In this document: piece by piece, positions 19,500 to 31,059 of the stretch
Position numbering within the stretch: the first letter of the stretch is position 1
Layout of the letters: each line of letters starts with the position of its first letter
DNA from: Plasmopara viticola
Taxonomy: Eukaryota > Oomycota > Peronosporomycetes > Peronosporales > Peronosporaceae
Direction: 5' to 3'
DNA length: 64,000 nt
Assembly (NCBI GenBank): GCA_001695595.3
Contig: MBPM02000029.1
Span: forward strand, 539,501 to 603,500
Made by a program: the position numbers and the translations under genes
Notes under the pieces: model-generated
Seen by the model: the letters and a program-made list of their open reading frames with translations, nothing else
Told to the model about the DNA's origin: nothing
Database searches by the model: none

Positions 19500-20800
19500 G
19501 CCTTTTTAAAAGTACATATGCTCCTGGTGGATCTCCTTCTTCCCTCCAAGCTCAATCTCCTCATCTCGATCCACGACATCAACTTCATCCGTGCAGCAGC
19601 AGCAACGCACCTAAGAAATCTGATGCGCGTACTCATCCTCTCTTGATACCGGGTTCGTGGACGAAGCAGCTCATCACTTCCGAAATTTTCAGGATAAAAC
19701 AATTCCCGACACGGGGCTCCTCGAATATACCCAACAAATACAACTAAGGATCCTTTGTGGCTATCGCCGAGCCGATCGGCCCCGAACCATCGTGTCGGTA
19801 CTGATTGGAATACAGGTGGTTCTTGAAACCAAGCCTCACCAAGAAGTCGAACAGCATATATACTTGGTTCGTACGCAGTCCTTTTTCGCGATTCGGTCGA
19901 TACCCTTCTCCAACTCGGATTCAGCAATCATGTCCATGATCATTCGCATATCGGACCCTTGCAATCAATTAGCTTCTCAAGACGCAACCCGCACTCATGA
20001 TAATGGCATTCGAACATTTCGCCATGTAATGAACAAAGAGCAGGTCAGGATTCTTAGGAAGTACTTGTTCATAGTACCGATCCACCACGCTCTTCCATGC
20101 AGAAGCTCCCTCGACGGCGTCCTCTGGAACCCAATCGGGTTCAAGCTTGCTCGCCTCAACATGACGCCAACAGATCCGGTGTCAGCATTCATCAGCTCGG
20201 TCTTCACGGCCCGTCATGCTGTGTATTCCAGCAACTTTATCGACGCGCTCGTCCTCTACAACTTGCTTCTCGAGACCGTTTTCGTCGGTCAACGTGGTGA
20301 CGGCACGTTTCTTTAACTTGCATGCTGCTTTCAGATTTACAGCAGCGTCCTTTGCGACCAACGCAAGCACTCTAGCAGCTCCTCACTGCGATCGACCAAA
20401 TACACGTGACGATACGTGCTTTGTGCCCCCTTCATCAACATCCATGATAGAAGCACAATCATCTTGACCTTCAGCACTGACCACCTTGGCCACGCTTTCT
20501 CCTTCAATACACTCGTTGCCGCTGTTCAATGGGGCGGACGCCACTGTAACTTCACGCATACTTGCTGTTGCAGCATTAGACTGCATACGCTCAATATGGC
20601 GTTTTGCCGGCGAGGGAAATATAGGGGCATTGGACCCAAAAAGAAGGATCTGGTCACGTCTCGCTGACACGCCACTGATTTCACGTGACTGTTCACGTCG
20701 GTTTCCATGTCTTTCGCCTATCGCGTATCGCTCGCTGAGTAATACGGGGCTGCGCAGTGACTGCAGCGACGACAGCACGCTTGGCAGAAATTGTTGGTGC
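19500..20800 (-). repeat. Repeat family A, copy 1 (inverted partner of 31060-32170), broken coding region
   Basis: On the minus strand two broken frames (20383-20778 and 20182-20370) and a continuation down to about 19990 encode the same protein as the plus-strand copy at 31445-31990. Shared motifs in order are DDCAS, LAL-x-AK-x-AA-x-NLKAA, IHSM-x-GRED, W-V-P-x-DAVE and AWKSVVDRYY-x-QVLPK-x-PDLL. The match continues to EKGID (about 19900). Stops and frameshifts show it is dead. The IHSM to DRYY segment has the spacing of a chromodomain. The function of the rest is unknown. Confidence 0.7.
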
Positions 20801-22635
20801 AGGCTCCTTGTTTAGCGAGCGCTTCTTGTACTGCACGTAAACTGGAGAGTCGGATGTGAAAAATGTGATCTTGAGGAGCGGCACATCATCTGTATGTAAG
20901 CAGAGCGTCAGGAGCATTATGCTGCGAAATCATCGCTGGGCATATGTGAGTCGGCGACATGTGCAGGCGTTATGTAAATTCACGTAGCAGAAGCGATCAT
21001 AAGCGCTGTTCGGCCTCACTAGAGCTTTAATCCCATGCAAGCATTCGCGTTTTGGAAACGTGTTGATGGCAGTATCTATCTTGAATACTTCGAAAATATT
21101 CTTTACCAACGCTGAATTTCACGATCTAACCCACCCTTTGCGCAACTTCCCTTGATGAAACCTTCCGATGTATATCGCCCCGTCTTTGACATGCAATTTC
21201 CTTCTTCAGCCTTGGGCTCGGCACTCTACTCGAAGTTCACTGAGCGCTCTGATACGGAAGTGTTTCGAGAAACTGCACATAACTTCACCTTGTACACCTC
21301 TTTCGTATACTCCTTTCTTCATTTGCCGAGCAAATTCATTTCCGTATACTTAATCACGCTAGGCGCAAGGCACTCTGCCATATCCAGGTTTTCGAAACGA
21401 GATCTTGTTTATTCTCCAATCCACACTTGGCTGAATCTCATAATGTCATGGTTATCCTAGAATGACATCATGCTTCTAACTTGTCTGCATCCACTCCGCG
21501 AAGTTCTGATTATTGAAGACGTCTCGATAGTTTCGGCGGTATCGTCTACGAAGTCGGTAGAGCTTAAGATCGCTGACTTTGAAGGAAATAAATTCCTAAT
21601 TTGCTCTCTCGATAAATGGCCACTAAATACGCCTTGAGAACAGATGAGCAGGTGCACGCTGCATTTACACTCCCTCACTTTTAGTTTAATTTTAGAGCTG
21701 GATACTCACTTTCTACCGGTATGATTTATGTCCTGAAAACACATTAAGGAATCGTAAGGAGCAGCAATCCTTCTTACGAACTTTAAGCACCAGCTCTCCA
21801 CGCTTACACTTTTTCAAAAGCAAGAAACGCCCAACCTTTTCATGATTGTAAGGAAGTTGATGACCTCCATTTTTGAATGGCAATTCCCCAAACAAAGTAG
21901 GAATATTGCGCTCATGGACGAGACCCACCTCCCGCTTCACAGGGTGCAGGCGGTAAAGTTAGAAGATGCGATAAAGATTATTCTCTAAGAGGGATTCAGC
22001 CACGGTCAGGTTCGAAACTCCGGAATGCCGTGGTGTGCACTCATCGTACAAATTTACGAGTGGTGATGTTCTTGTTTCTGCTGACTCCAATAGACCTAAG
22101 AGCCACCGCTCAATGCAGCAGCTTTCACTTTGGCTGCGGCTCGCTTGGGCACGTGATTGGTGCCTATCCTTAAAAGGGGCGACGATGAGGACCCTCTAGA
22201 GCTTTGAAGGTTTGTTAGCAGAATCTTCTTCTTCAGAACTAAGGTGTCGGTAAGGACGAGGCACCCTACAGGAAAATGACTTTTGGTTTGAGTGTTATTG
22301 ATGGAAATCATGGATCTTAGCCCTCAGCGTTTGACATTTCTCGAAGGAGAAAGGTAGACTGTTAGTTGTACACGCAAGCGTGCGAGGTCGTGAGAATCAT
22401 TTAAAGTCTTGATCAACTCTTACTCGCCATGAAATTGCACATGCCTGCAAATAAATGCCTTTAGCATAAAAAACTGTCTAAAGCTTAGAGAGCTATAAAA
22501 TCAGTCGATTTGATACGACTGGCTATTGGAACGACTTAAGACTTTTTTAAGGTTGAAACAGCGGTGGCTGTGAGATTTAAGGGTTTCGACAGCACGTAAT
22601 CATGTCTTATCCCTGACATAGATAAGAGAATTTCT
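20801..22635. other. Unrecognised stretch
   Basis: Open frames of up to 102 codons (for example 21152-21460) show no domain I recognise, and I found no partner elsewhere in the window. In the inverted-duplication interpretation this is extra sequence in the left arm between families A and C. Confidence 0.4.
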
Positions 22636-23825
22636 TTTGAGCATGCTGTGGCTAAAAAAGCACAATTCCTTAATCTACTTTCGGGGGAAGACTATAGGTG
22701 CCAGCCACCCAGTCCCCTATGCAAAAGTACTTTCACACTCGTTGTGCGTATAGATACGTTGAAAGGCAATATGGGCAAGTATACTCTCATAATTTTATCG
22801 AAGGTTATAGTATCTCAACAAAGATATCTCTTTATTTCTTGCTTAGCGAGTACCAAGATCCACTGAAAGCACATCACCCCAAGACGAAAACACGCTTTAA
22901 ATAAGGGTAACATATGAGCGCAAGTCATGTGTAACGATGTTCATCATGTGGTCACCAACTGCGCGTCACAAAATCTCACAAGCGGGTAAGAAAGGCCAGC
23001 GAGACACAGTGTGTAGTATAAATAACAGGTTGTTACCCAGAGCGAGTATCATACCCTTGAAGTAAGAGAGTTGAGATGTAAATTATATCATAATTGATTC
23101 CTGGGAATCACGAGCAATCCCGTAATTGACAAAGATCACATTGTCGTGTCACGGCAGGTGGTCCTTAATAAAGGCCCTTCTATATGTGGCAGAGTAACAG
23201 AATTCGACGCTGCGGATGCCAAGCCCTCTTGAAGATATAAGGAACACATGGATTTGACTTTTAGATACCTACTCTCAAGGTTTTCAACAGATAGACGAGA
23301 TTGATGTCGTGCTATGTACAAAGTGTTGTGCATTGTGGGATGGATCACCTTGATGAGTGCGACGTGGATTACTAATACCGTATTCGCCGAAAGAGCAATA
23401 ACTAGTATAATGTGTGCGTCGAAGTCTCCTTACTCGTTACTGATTCTTCAATAGAATTCGAGGGGAAAGTGACGAGTATTTCATGCTTTTAATAAGCTGA
23501 ACTGTGTAACTATACTTGTGCAAGCACGAATTCAAGGATGGACGTGTTGCTCAACAATATGTCTGGAGTACGCTGTACATTTCACTAGATGAAGTAGATG
23601 TCTACCATCAAGTCCAAATAAGAAGTCGGTTATAATCTATGGCGGGTTGTATGCCTAGCTATATGCTATGGGACTGATAAGCGCTGTGGTAAGGGCTCTC
23701 AATCTCCCTTGCGGCGTTAAACCGCTCAATTACACAACTGTATCGACCATTAAAGGTGTTGACCCTGATGCCGTCGGCTCGCGCTACAGCAACTCGATGC
23801 AAACCAAGTTGTTTAGGTCCGATTC
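22636..23825 (+). repeat. Dispersed repeat B, copy 1
   Basis: This aligns with 34105-35440 in the same orientation along its length. Shared blocks in order are GAGCATGCTG, ATAGGTGCCAGCC, GGTAACATATGAGC, GTTGTTACCCAGAG, ATTC(A/C)CGAGCAAT-like, TTGTCGTGT, CTATG(T/C)ACAAAGT and TAAGGGCTCTCA. The inner boxes GGGTAACA (about 22905-22912) and TGTTACCC (about 23031-23038) are inverted to each other in both copies. No intact coding frame is visible. It is probably a fragment of an LTR or non-autonomous element. Confidence 0.7.
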
Positions 23826-23861
23826 AAGTAGTCTAGACTAATAACTGATAATCTTTCGAGC

Positions 23862-26050
23862 GCTTCAATCCACCTCCAATACCTTATACCCGCACATTTT
23901 AAGAACCTTCACAAATTGACCCTTGTATCCTTTTTTCAGGGGGCCCACAAAAGTTAATGTGCACCACAAAGTCAATGTTAAAAATGGGGGACGTGGTATT
24001 GCATTGTGCTCCTGCGTTGATCGCATGAATAAAGTATTCGGTGGTCTGAAGTGAGTCTTCTTTATTGAACTTTGTCTCTTAAATCGCGACCAGTTGATGT
24101 TCAAAGAGAAGCCGATGATTTGTAATTAATTTGGCTGAGTTCAACCCATCTCCGTTCAGCGAGACTCGAGTGAAGGTCCAGGCTTCTCTAGAGGGTTCAC
24201 CAGTCGAGAGGGCTTTTTCGCCATCTTATGTGGCAGTAAAATGTATACCAAGTACGGTGAGCACTAAAGGTGGCGTTCGACTGTCATCGATAAAATTCTA
24301 AACTGCGTCCGTCCAGTGTAAGCATAGAAGATTTAGGGCCCTCTATAGTAAAAACGAGGAGTGGTGAAGGCAATTTGGCGACAACAACGACCCGAGAAGC
24401 GCTTAAACTTTGACTGGATCGACATTTACACTCGGCGCGAAGACCTATATATTAAGTTGCTAGTGGCGCGGTGTATAGCCGCGACTTGAAGGTTTTATCT
24501 TGAAAACATAGGCTCAAAGGAATGGGCCGTATTGATGAAATGAATATTGTAGCGGAGCCGCGGACGATTTTGTAAGTATGTCGATTCAATGCTTATTATA
24601 GGCCTCTCGCTTTTTGCCCGATATACTGCATGGGGTGACAGCTGGCTATCATGTATCGGATCAGCTGAAACAATCTTTGGAAGAATGCTGGCTGCACTTG
24701 AACTGCCACCAAAACGTCTTCGTGTGCAGTTAGCTGTAAGACATCCCGCTCGATCAATTCATCAATTGCTTGTTTTAAATTTTGCCACTGAATTTTGCTC
24801 CACATAAAGAGGCAAGGACCGTCACTTTTTAGCCCACGTGCATCTTCTTCTCAAGGCCACAAGGTAGACAAAGCAGTGAAATCGGAGACTGTGATGGTCA
24901 TCCTTTTTTCGTCTTCGTCTTTTTGTCTGCTTCCAGATCAATATTCGATGGCAGTGATGCATCTATCATCTTGAAAAATTTGGTAGCAGTTGAGCGAAAC
25001 TGAAAACGAGTGGACAAGAGAGTAGGGATCTTCAGGCTTAATGTGAAGCTCGCAAGGAATCAAACCTTTCGGCACCAAAATTTCCACCCCTTCAAGGTTG
25101 ATGGTACCGTATTGGAAGCGTCGTGCAAGCTTCCAATCTGGTGCATCGTCTAGCACTGCATGTACAATTATGCGCTTGATCGCTGAGCCAGTCAACTGAT
25201 GACGAAGGCTCGTGTAGGGCGTGACGCGCGCGTAGGCGAGGCGATAACTAAATTACCCAAATTGATATTTCCCGGCTATGGCAACCACTTGGATCAAAAC
25301 AATTGGTGACTTAAACTGTCCAGCGGTAGCTTCATCCTTACCGATCATGCTGGCATTAGACGTGTCTGACGACTGGCGCGGTAAAAATCGTAGCAAAGGC
25401 GGTTCTATGCGGTTTAACATTCACTGACCGTGCTGTACAAAGCACAGATTTTCATTGGAATCAAAAAGGTTTCCCGTAGGGACCCACCATTAGATTTTGA
25501 AAATTCATTTGGACAGCTAATATTTCTGAAACATACCGTGAGTAAGCGGAATCAGGACTGGCCTCGCATTTTTTTACACAACAAAGTCGTAAGTTGCCTG
25601 ATCCGACACATCTTTTTGAAGGCGGGTCAAATCCACGAAGTTTGGTTTGTCGTACTTCAATACTTACGGATTGTAGCGCTGACACCACAAACCGTAAATT
25701 GCAAATTACTTAATCGGGAACGGACATCGTCGGACGTGCACACAAACGAGATACCTCGATGCGTGTACAATTTAAAATCCTCATGGTGAATTAGGCACTC
25801 GCGTCATACTGCAGGCTGGGTAGCCGACGCTAGCGAGCTCAGAATGACCTTTTTGTTGTATTGTCGTCGAAAAAAAGTCCGAATTTCTCACAAATTGGAA
25901 GTCGTCAAGAACCCAGTGCGGCGTTGGCTATCTAACGGCTGTTCGTTGATGGTTCGTCTGACGAGCCTGGTGTTGCTATCCGTCCCGGTTTGCCTGGCGG
26001 GGCTGCGTTGTTGGCAAGCTGGCCGGCGGTTGCACCGATAGCTGTGCCGA
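23862..26050 (-). repeat. Repeat family C, copy 1 (left arm of the inverted duplication)
   Basis: The minus strand aligns over about 2.2 kb with plus-strand 28500-30960. The best coding match is the frame at 24938-25195 (DAPDWKLARRFQYGTINLEG...), which matches DNAPDWKLARRSQYGTINLEG in the other copy. The 5' part matches a GTTCTGCTTCGGC...GCAGCCCCGCCA block, and the 3' part a CTTCGCG...GAAGACTCACT(A/T)CAGACCA block. Relative to copy 2 it lacks about 110 bases with cysteine codons. It is probably a retroelement of unknown family. Confidence 0.75.
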
Positions 26051-26389
26051 AGCAGAACAAGATATAGTGACAAGACGAGCGAAACTGAGTCCAAGGCCGA
26101 GAGGCCTTTTTGGATTGGATGAGCACCTTGCACTTGGTCGAGGCCTGACGTCTACAACAGCCAGAACTTCGCAAACATGACCAGCCCCAACAACAGCTCT
26201 CGAATCGACTACATCTTGGCCGGTTTTTGACTGTTCCAGTCGGCAACTCAAGACGTTCATCATGACGTCTCGGGCTAGATTCTATGCCCAGCAAAAATTG
26301 CTAAACAAGTACAGTATCAACCCGAAGCTGTCATATAACATATATATATAAAAACTCTCATTATATGATTCAGCAATATAGATAGGTCA

Positions 26390-26759
26390 CCGACTGGCTA
26401 CAAACGAAAGTTTTTTGCTAAAAAAGTCAATTAGAAGACAAAGCAACGCCGCCACTACGACCCACTAGTAAGCTATGTCATGGCAGAAAGCGTTTTTCTT
26501 GAGCGGATAACTTAGCCGAGGCAAACTTTCGCGAATTAACTACTCTTTCATTATTCCCTTGGCAAACAAACCGGAAGCAGCTTTTATTACTAATTGCACA
26601 GTCTAATGAACAAAATCGCTACGCTTTTTGAGCAAAGAGAGGTATAGGTTGTACTTTTAAATGAACTCGCAATCAATATTTAAAGATTAAGCGCAAGACA
26701 CTTCACTTCTGGCTTTACTTCAACAGTACACGGAAGGATGTAAAGCCATTTTTTTGTAC
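26390..26759 (-). other. ITS2 relic of rDNA
   Basis: Directly after the 5.8S relic the minus strand continues with sequence typical of oomycete ITS2: CCTTCCGTGTA, GTGAAGTGTCTTGCG, GCGAGTTCATTTAAAAGTAC and later GTTAATTCGCG with GCCTCGGCT. These correspond in order to Phytophthora/downy-mildew ITS2 with many transitions and small indels. No 28S sequence follows. The far boundary is approximate. Confidence 0.8.
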
Positions 26760-26912
26760 GAACACTAATTAGGCATACTTCCAGACTGACCCGAATGTGC
26801 AATGTACGTTTAAAATCTCGATTACTCACTGAATTCTACAATTTGCATTACGTATCGCAGTTCGCAGCGTTCTTCATCGATGTGCGAGCCCGGACATCCA
26901 CTGCTGAAAATT
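26760..26912 (-). rRNA. 5.8S ribosomal RNA relic
   Basis: The minus strand starts AATTTTCAGCAGTGGATG and contains the conserved 5.8S core TCGATGAAGAACGCTGCG with the following ACTGCGATACGTAATGC (26846-26880). It ends near ATGCCTAATTAGTG. Length is close to the usual 5.8S size. Changes such as GCGAATTGC to GCAAATTGT look like CpG or C-to-T decay. Because the linked 18S piece is clearly broken, I regard this as a pseudogene copy rather than a working rRNA gene. Confidence 0.9.
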
Positions 26913-27029
26913 GCTATGTAGAAAACAAAGCTTCCGTTCTCACAATATAATCAATATTAAGTAATGGTTAAAAATAGCTTCTAGATCGAGTTGAAATTTA
27001 AACGAATTTACCATGAAAGGAAGTGTGGT
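26913..27029 (-). other. ITS1 relic, shortened
   Basis: Between the 18S and 5.8S relics lie 117 bases starting ACCACACTT and ending with a stretch (AGCTATTTTTAACC...TTGATTATATTGTG) that matches the 3' end of Peronosporales ITS1. Typical ITS1 in this group is around 200 bases, so the central part has been deleted. Confidence 0.85.
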
Positions 27030-27595
27030 AATGATTCTTTCGCAGGTTCACCTACGACGCCTTGTTGCAACTTTACCTTCCTCAAAATGGCGGGGTTCTG
27101 AAAAAGCTCCCATTGAATTACTCGCGAAGAAGCAAACAGACTCATGGATCCAATGTTTCACCGTGTCATTCAATCGGTGAGAGCGGCGGGCGGTGTCTAC
27201 AAAGGGTAGAGACGTAATTAAAACAAGATGACTTGCATTTACTAGAACTTTCTCTTTTAAGACTAAAATCTGCAACAGTCTATCCCTAGCACGATGCACA
27301 GCCACACAAAAGTACCCAGACCTATCGATCAAGGCTATATACTCATTGAACGCATCAGTGTAGCGTGCGTGCGGTCCAGGACATCTAAACGTCACAAACT
27401 TGTTATTGTTTCAACTTCCTTTATTTTGACTTCCCAAAAGTCCCTCGAAAATTCCAAAATCCTACCAGCGAAATTATTTAGCACGCTAGGTCTCGTTCCT
27501 TAACGATAAACAACAGGCGAATCTTTCCACCATTAAAGTACGGCCATGCACCACCACCCATAGGGATAAGAAAGAGCTCCCAATCTCTTAATCGT
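27030..27595 (-). rRNA. 18S ribosomal RNA 3' fragment (pseudogene)
   Basis: The minus strand contains about the last 560 bases of an 18S gene. Landmarks on the plus strand are CACCACCACCCATAG (about 27550-27565), the GCATCAGTGTAGCG block (about 27350), GGCGGGCGGTGT (about 27188-27199), and the 3' terminal CGCAGGTTCACCTAC (27041-27055). The sequence has several indels and substitutions at positions normally invariant (for example GTAAAAGTCGTAACAAGG is changed), so it cannot be a functional subunit. The upstream two thirds of 18S are absent. Confidence 0.9.
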
Positions 27596-28499
27596 TTAGT
27601 GAGATTAGGTTCGAAGAAGAAAACAAGATTGGGAGTTTTTAAAGAAGATATTGAGTATGGCGTAGCTCAGACCAGAGTAGTCGAATTTACAAAATTATTC
27701 GAAACCGACCCGGTGATGTTGATTTCCGTGCTTCACATCAGTTTTCCACATATGCTATCGGCTAACAAAGATTAGGTCAATTATGGTATTATGATTGAGA
27801 GGTCTTCAAAAGACGAAGAGTTTTAAGTTTGCCTCATCCTGTGTGTTGGGGTAGGGTTATCTAAAATGATGGTCTTTCTTCAGACTCTCATTTTGATACT
27901 TTCAAGAACTCCATAAGATACAAAAGGTGGGTCGTATTGGGGTTGTGGCTTGTCTTGCCAAACTGACGTGTTTTTTAGTTATAGAATGACAGTGATCGAA
28001 CTTGTAAATGCTGGAAGAGGGAACGAAATTTGCGCGATCTAATTCCGTTGAAGCTTTCTCGGCTCCGTTTCTCCTCAGTAAAAATAGCTCGGACTTTCTC
28101 ATTTGCCGACTCGAGGACAACTGTTCGAACCTGCCACTTTTTGCGCCCAGAGCAGCCACCGTAGTTTGTTCTCTGCGGCGTACTTAAAACCACCGCCAAC
28201 TCCGCCGTCGAGAATTCTCGCTGTCGTCTACCGTTGCTTCAGTTTCTACATGCAAAAGGCTTTCGCTTCGCCAGTCTTCTTAGTCACCAGCTTTTGGTTA
28301 ATACAGCGGAGTTAACGTGGCTGTCGGGGTTTGTCAGTTGGACTAGTCAGCCGAGGCAACTTTATACTGTGGTGTTATGTTTTTGCTGGCCGCACTGATC
28401 ACGCGCTTGCCTTTGGGTCCATTGAGAGAAATTTAGGTAGACTTTACTTTGACCGCAGTCAATCTGCCTTGCTGAACCTATTAAGTGAATGAGAGAAAT
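27596..28499. other. Unrecognised spacer between rDNA relic and repeat C copy 2
   Basis: The 18S match stops at about 27595 and repeat C begins at about 28500. Open frames here (27902-28199, minus) are not recognisable. No further rDNA sequence was found. Confidence 0.45.
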
Positions 28500-28710
28500 G
28501 GTTTTCGTACCTAATTCTGCTCCGGCGCAGCCATCGGCACGTCAGCCGGTCAGCTTATTCAAGGCGCAGCCCCGCCATTCAAACCCGGACAGGCAGGAAC
28601 ATCAGGCTCGTCAGACAAGCCATCGACAAACAGCTGTTAGACAGTCAATGCCGCGCTGGGTTCCTGACGACTCCCAATTGAGAAAAGTTTGGAGCTTTTT
28701 TCGACGACAG

Positions 28711-28741
28711 TGCAGCAAATCAGGACCGCCGATTTGCTGCA
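28711..28741. repeat. Perfect 11-bp hairpin in repeat C copy 2
   Basis: TGCAGCAAATC (28711-28721) and GATTTGCTGCA (28731-28741) are exact reverse complements separated by 9 bases. The hairpin lies at the start of the segment of about 110 bases that is present in this copy of repeat C and missing from the other. Confidence 0.75.
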
Positions 28742-29763
28742 TTTGCAGCGGTGCCTACACCTGTCACTGCTAAGAGCTGTACGAATATGTGGATCTCGGC
28801 CGCACGCCTTACTGCCCAACACAGGCAGGACATCATTCTGAGCTTGCTAGCGCCGGCTAGCTAGCCTTTGGTATGGCGCTAGTGCCTCGTTCACCTTCGG
28901 AGTTTTCAACAGTACGCGCATCGAGGGATCTTGTTTGTGTGCACGTCCGACAATGCCCATTTCCGATTGGGTAAATTGCAACTTACAATTTGGAGCGTTG
29001 GCAATACAATTCGTAAATGTTCGATGTACGACAAATTGTACTTCGCGAATTTGCCTCGTCTCCAAAAAAATGTGTTGGAGTAGGCAGTTTACAACTCATT
29101 TTTGCAAAGAAATGCGAGATAAGTACTGATTCCGCTCACGCACCATCACGGCCAAGTAAAATCTCGAAGACGCACGATCACGGCCAAGTTAAACCTCGTA
29201 GACGCACGGTATATTATTAGGTGTAAGCTGACCTGTTGAACACTTCGAATCTAATGGCAGGCCTTTACGGGATTTTTTTTTGCTTCCAATGAAAAGCTGT
29301 GCTTTGTACAGCACCGTCAGCATATGTTAAACCGCCTTAAATCGCGTTCGCTACGATCTTTGCCGCGCCGGTCGTAGGACACGTCTGATGCAAGCATGAT
29401 CGGTAATGATAAAGCTACCGCTGGACAGCTCAAATCATCGAATGTTTCTCCAAGTTGTTGCCATAGTTGAGGTGCAACCGATTTAGGTGATTCAGTTATC
29501 GCCTCGCCTACGCGGATGTAGCGCCCTGCAAGTGCCTAGATCAATCAGCCGACTGGCGCTGCGGTCAAGCGCATGATTGTAGATGCAGTGTCAGATAATG
29601 CACCAGATTGGAAGCTTGCACGACGCTCGCAATACGGTACCATCAACCTTGAAGGGGGGAAATTTTGAAGTCGAAAGATTTGGTTCCTTTCGTGCTTTAC
29701 ACGGAGCCTGAAGATCCTGACTCTCTTGTCTACTCGTTTCCAGTTTCGCCTAAATACTACTAG

Positions 29764-30072
29764 GTGCTTGAAGATGAAGGGTTTAATGCATCACTGCCTC
29801 TGGATGTTGATCTGAAAGGAGGGAAACAAGACGGAGACGAAGTAGGGATGACCAGCACAATCTTAAGTTTCATTAATCCGGCTATTCTTTTGCCTTACGA
29901 AAAAGATGCACATGGGCTAAATAGTGTACGCTTATTGCCTCTTAAAGTGGAGCACGTCTTAGTGGCTACTGCTAACGGCACACGAGGAAACTCTGACTCA
30001 GATAGCCAGCTGTATAAAGCCCACACAGTTTATCCGGCAATAAACGCGGAGCCTGTAACAAGCGATGAGTAA
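29764..30072 (+). pseudogene. Coding remnant of repeat C (unknown protein)
   Basis: A 102-codon open frame without a convincing start of its own continues, after a stop at 29761-29763, from the DWKLARR/GTINLEG region upstream. It is acidic and Gly/Asp-rich at first (DLKGGKQDGDE), then has a hydrophobic LSFINPAILLPY segment and ends NAEPVTSDE. The other copy loses this part. I do not recognise the family; it may be a gag- or protease-like part of a retroelement. Confidence 0.35.
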
Positions 30073-31059
30073 ACAAACTCACAAGATCTTCGCGGCTTTG
30101 CTACACGTCCAACTCCATCAATACGGCCCAATTCTTTGAGGCCATGTTTCCAAGTAAGAAGGTCCAAGCCGCGGCTATACGTCGCGCCACTAGCGACTAA
30201 GTCTTAATGTCCAGTCGATGTTCAAGCGCTTATTGGGCCGTTGTGCCTCTTCGCCACTCTATTTTTACAATATAGTGTCCATAATCTTCTCTGCTTAGCC
30301 CGGAGGGACGCAGTCAAGACTTTATCGATGACAGTCGAATGCCAGTCTTTGTGCTTACTGCACTTTATGATTTGGTGAAGATTTTACTGCCAAAACATAT
30401 GGCGGGAAGGCTCTCTACACTTGTACTCTCACCTCTAGAGAGGAGAGGACTAAGCCCTCACGGAACGAAGATGGATTAAACTTAGCAGAACTAATTTTGT
30501 ATCATCGGCTTCTTTTTTAACATCAACTGGTTGGGTTCCAAGAGACCGAGTTTAAAAAAGAAGACTCACTACAGACCAGCGAACACTTTATTCTTGTGGC
30601 CAACTTGGTGCACAAAGCTTTTGGTCCGACACCACGTACGATATTGAGGTAAAATTGCTGTCGCCACCACAAACAATACAAAAAAAACAAATTTTAATAC
30701 TAAACCTAAAAGACGCAGGTAAAATATCAACACATTTAGTACTAAACGGAAAAGGAGGCCACCAACCACCGAAAAATTCCCCGTTTTAATAAGCGACATG
30801 GAGTCGGACTTGTGTTATATCCAACCTGATAAGAACATATATTTGTGTAAAAACACAAATTTGTGTGGACCGCCTTAATTATAGTATTCAATGTGCTTTT
30901 TTGCCGATTAAATAATCAAATTGTGAAGAATCTTAAAATATGCGGGTAAAGAGATGAATAGTTACTGTAATGTTGTTGGGGCGTGCTCTGCTCTGAAGTT
31001 TCTTTTTTAGTTTTTAAAAGTCAAGCGAGAGTGCACCATCGACATTCAAGAAAGTACGA

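Larger units (their letters stand above)
28500..30960 (+). repeat. Repeat family C, copy 2 (right arm of the inverted duplication)
   Basis: Plus-strand partner of 23862-26050 in opposite orientation, about 2.4 kb. The 5' part has a Pro/Gln/Arg-rich frame (28489-28773) ending in a Cys cluster (CCICSGAYTCHC), reminiscent of a degraded gag zinc knuckle. The middle has the DWKLARR...GTINLEG protein motif. The 3' part (30150-30960) is non-coding and LTR- or UTR-like, ending near ATGCGGGTAAAGAG. Internal stops show decay. Confidence 0.75.

Noticed and set aside
19466..19927. 153-codon minus-strand frame as a gene
   Set aside because: It starts at a non-ATG codon and overlaps the decayed downstream part of repeat A in a different frame. 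No domain was recognised and there is no partner in copy 2.
25932..26294. 120-codon GC-rich minus-strand frame as a gene
   Set aside because: It overlaps the start of repeat C copy 1, and the matching part of copy 2 is open in a different frame, so the frame itself is not conserved.
26390..27595. A functional rRNA operon
   Set aside because: The 18S part lacks about two thirds of its length and has indels at normally invariant sites, ITS1 is shortened and 28S is absent.
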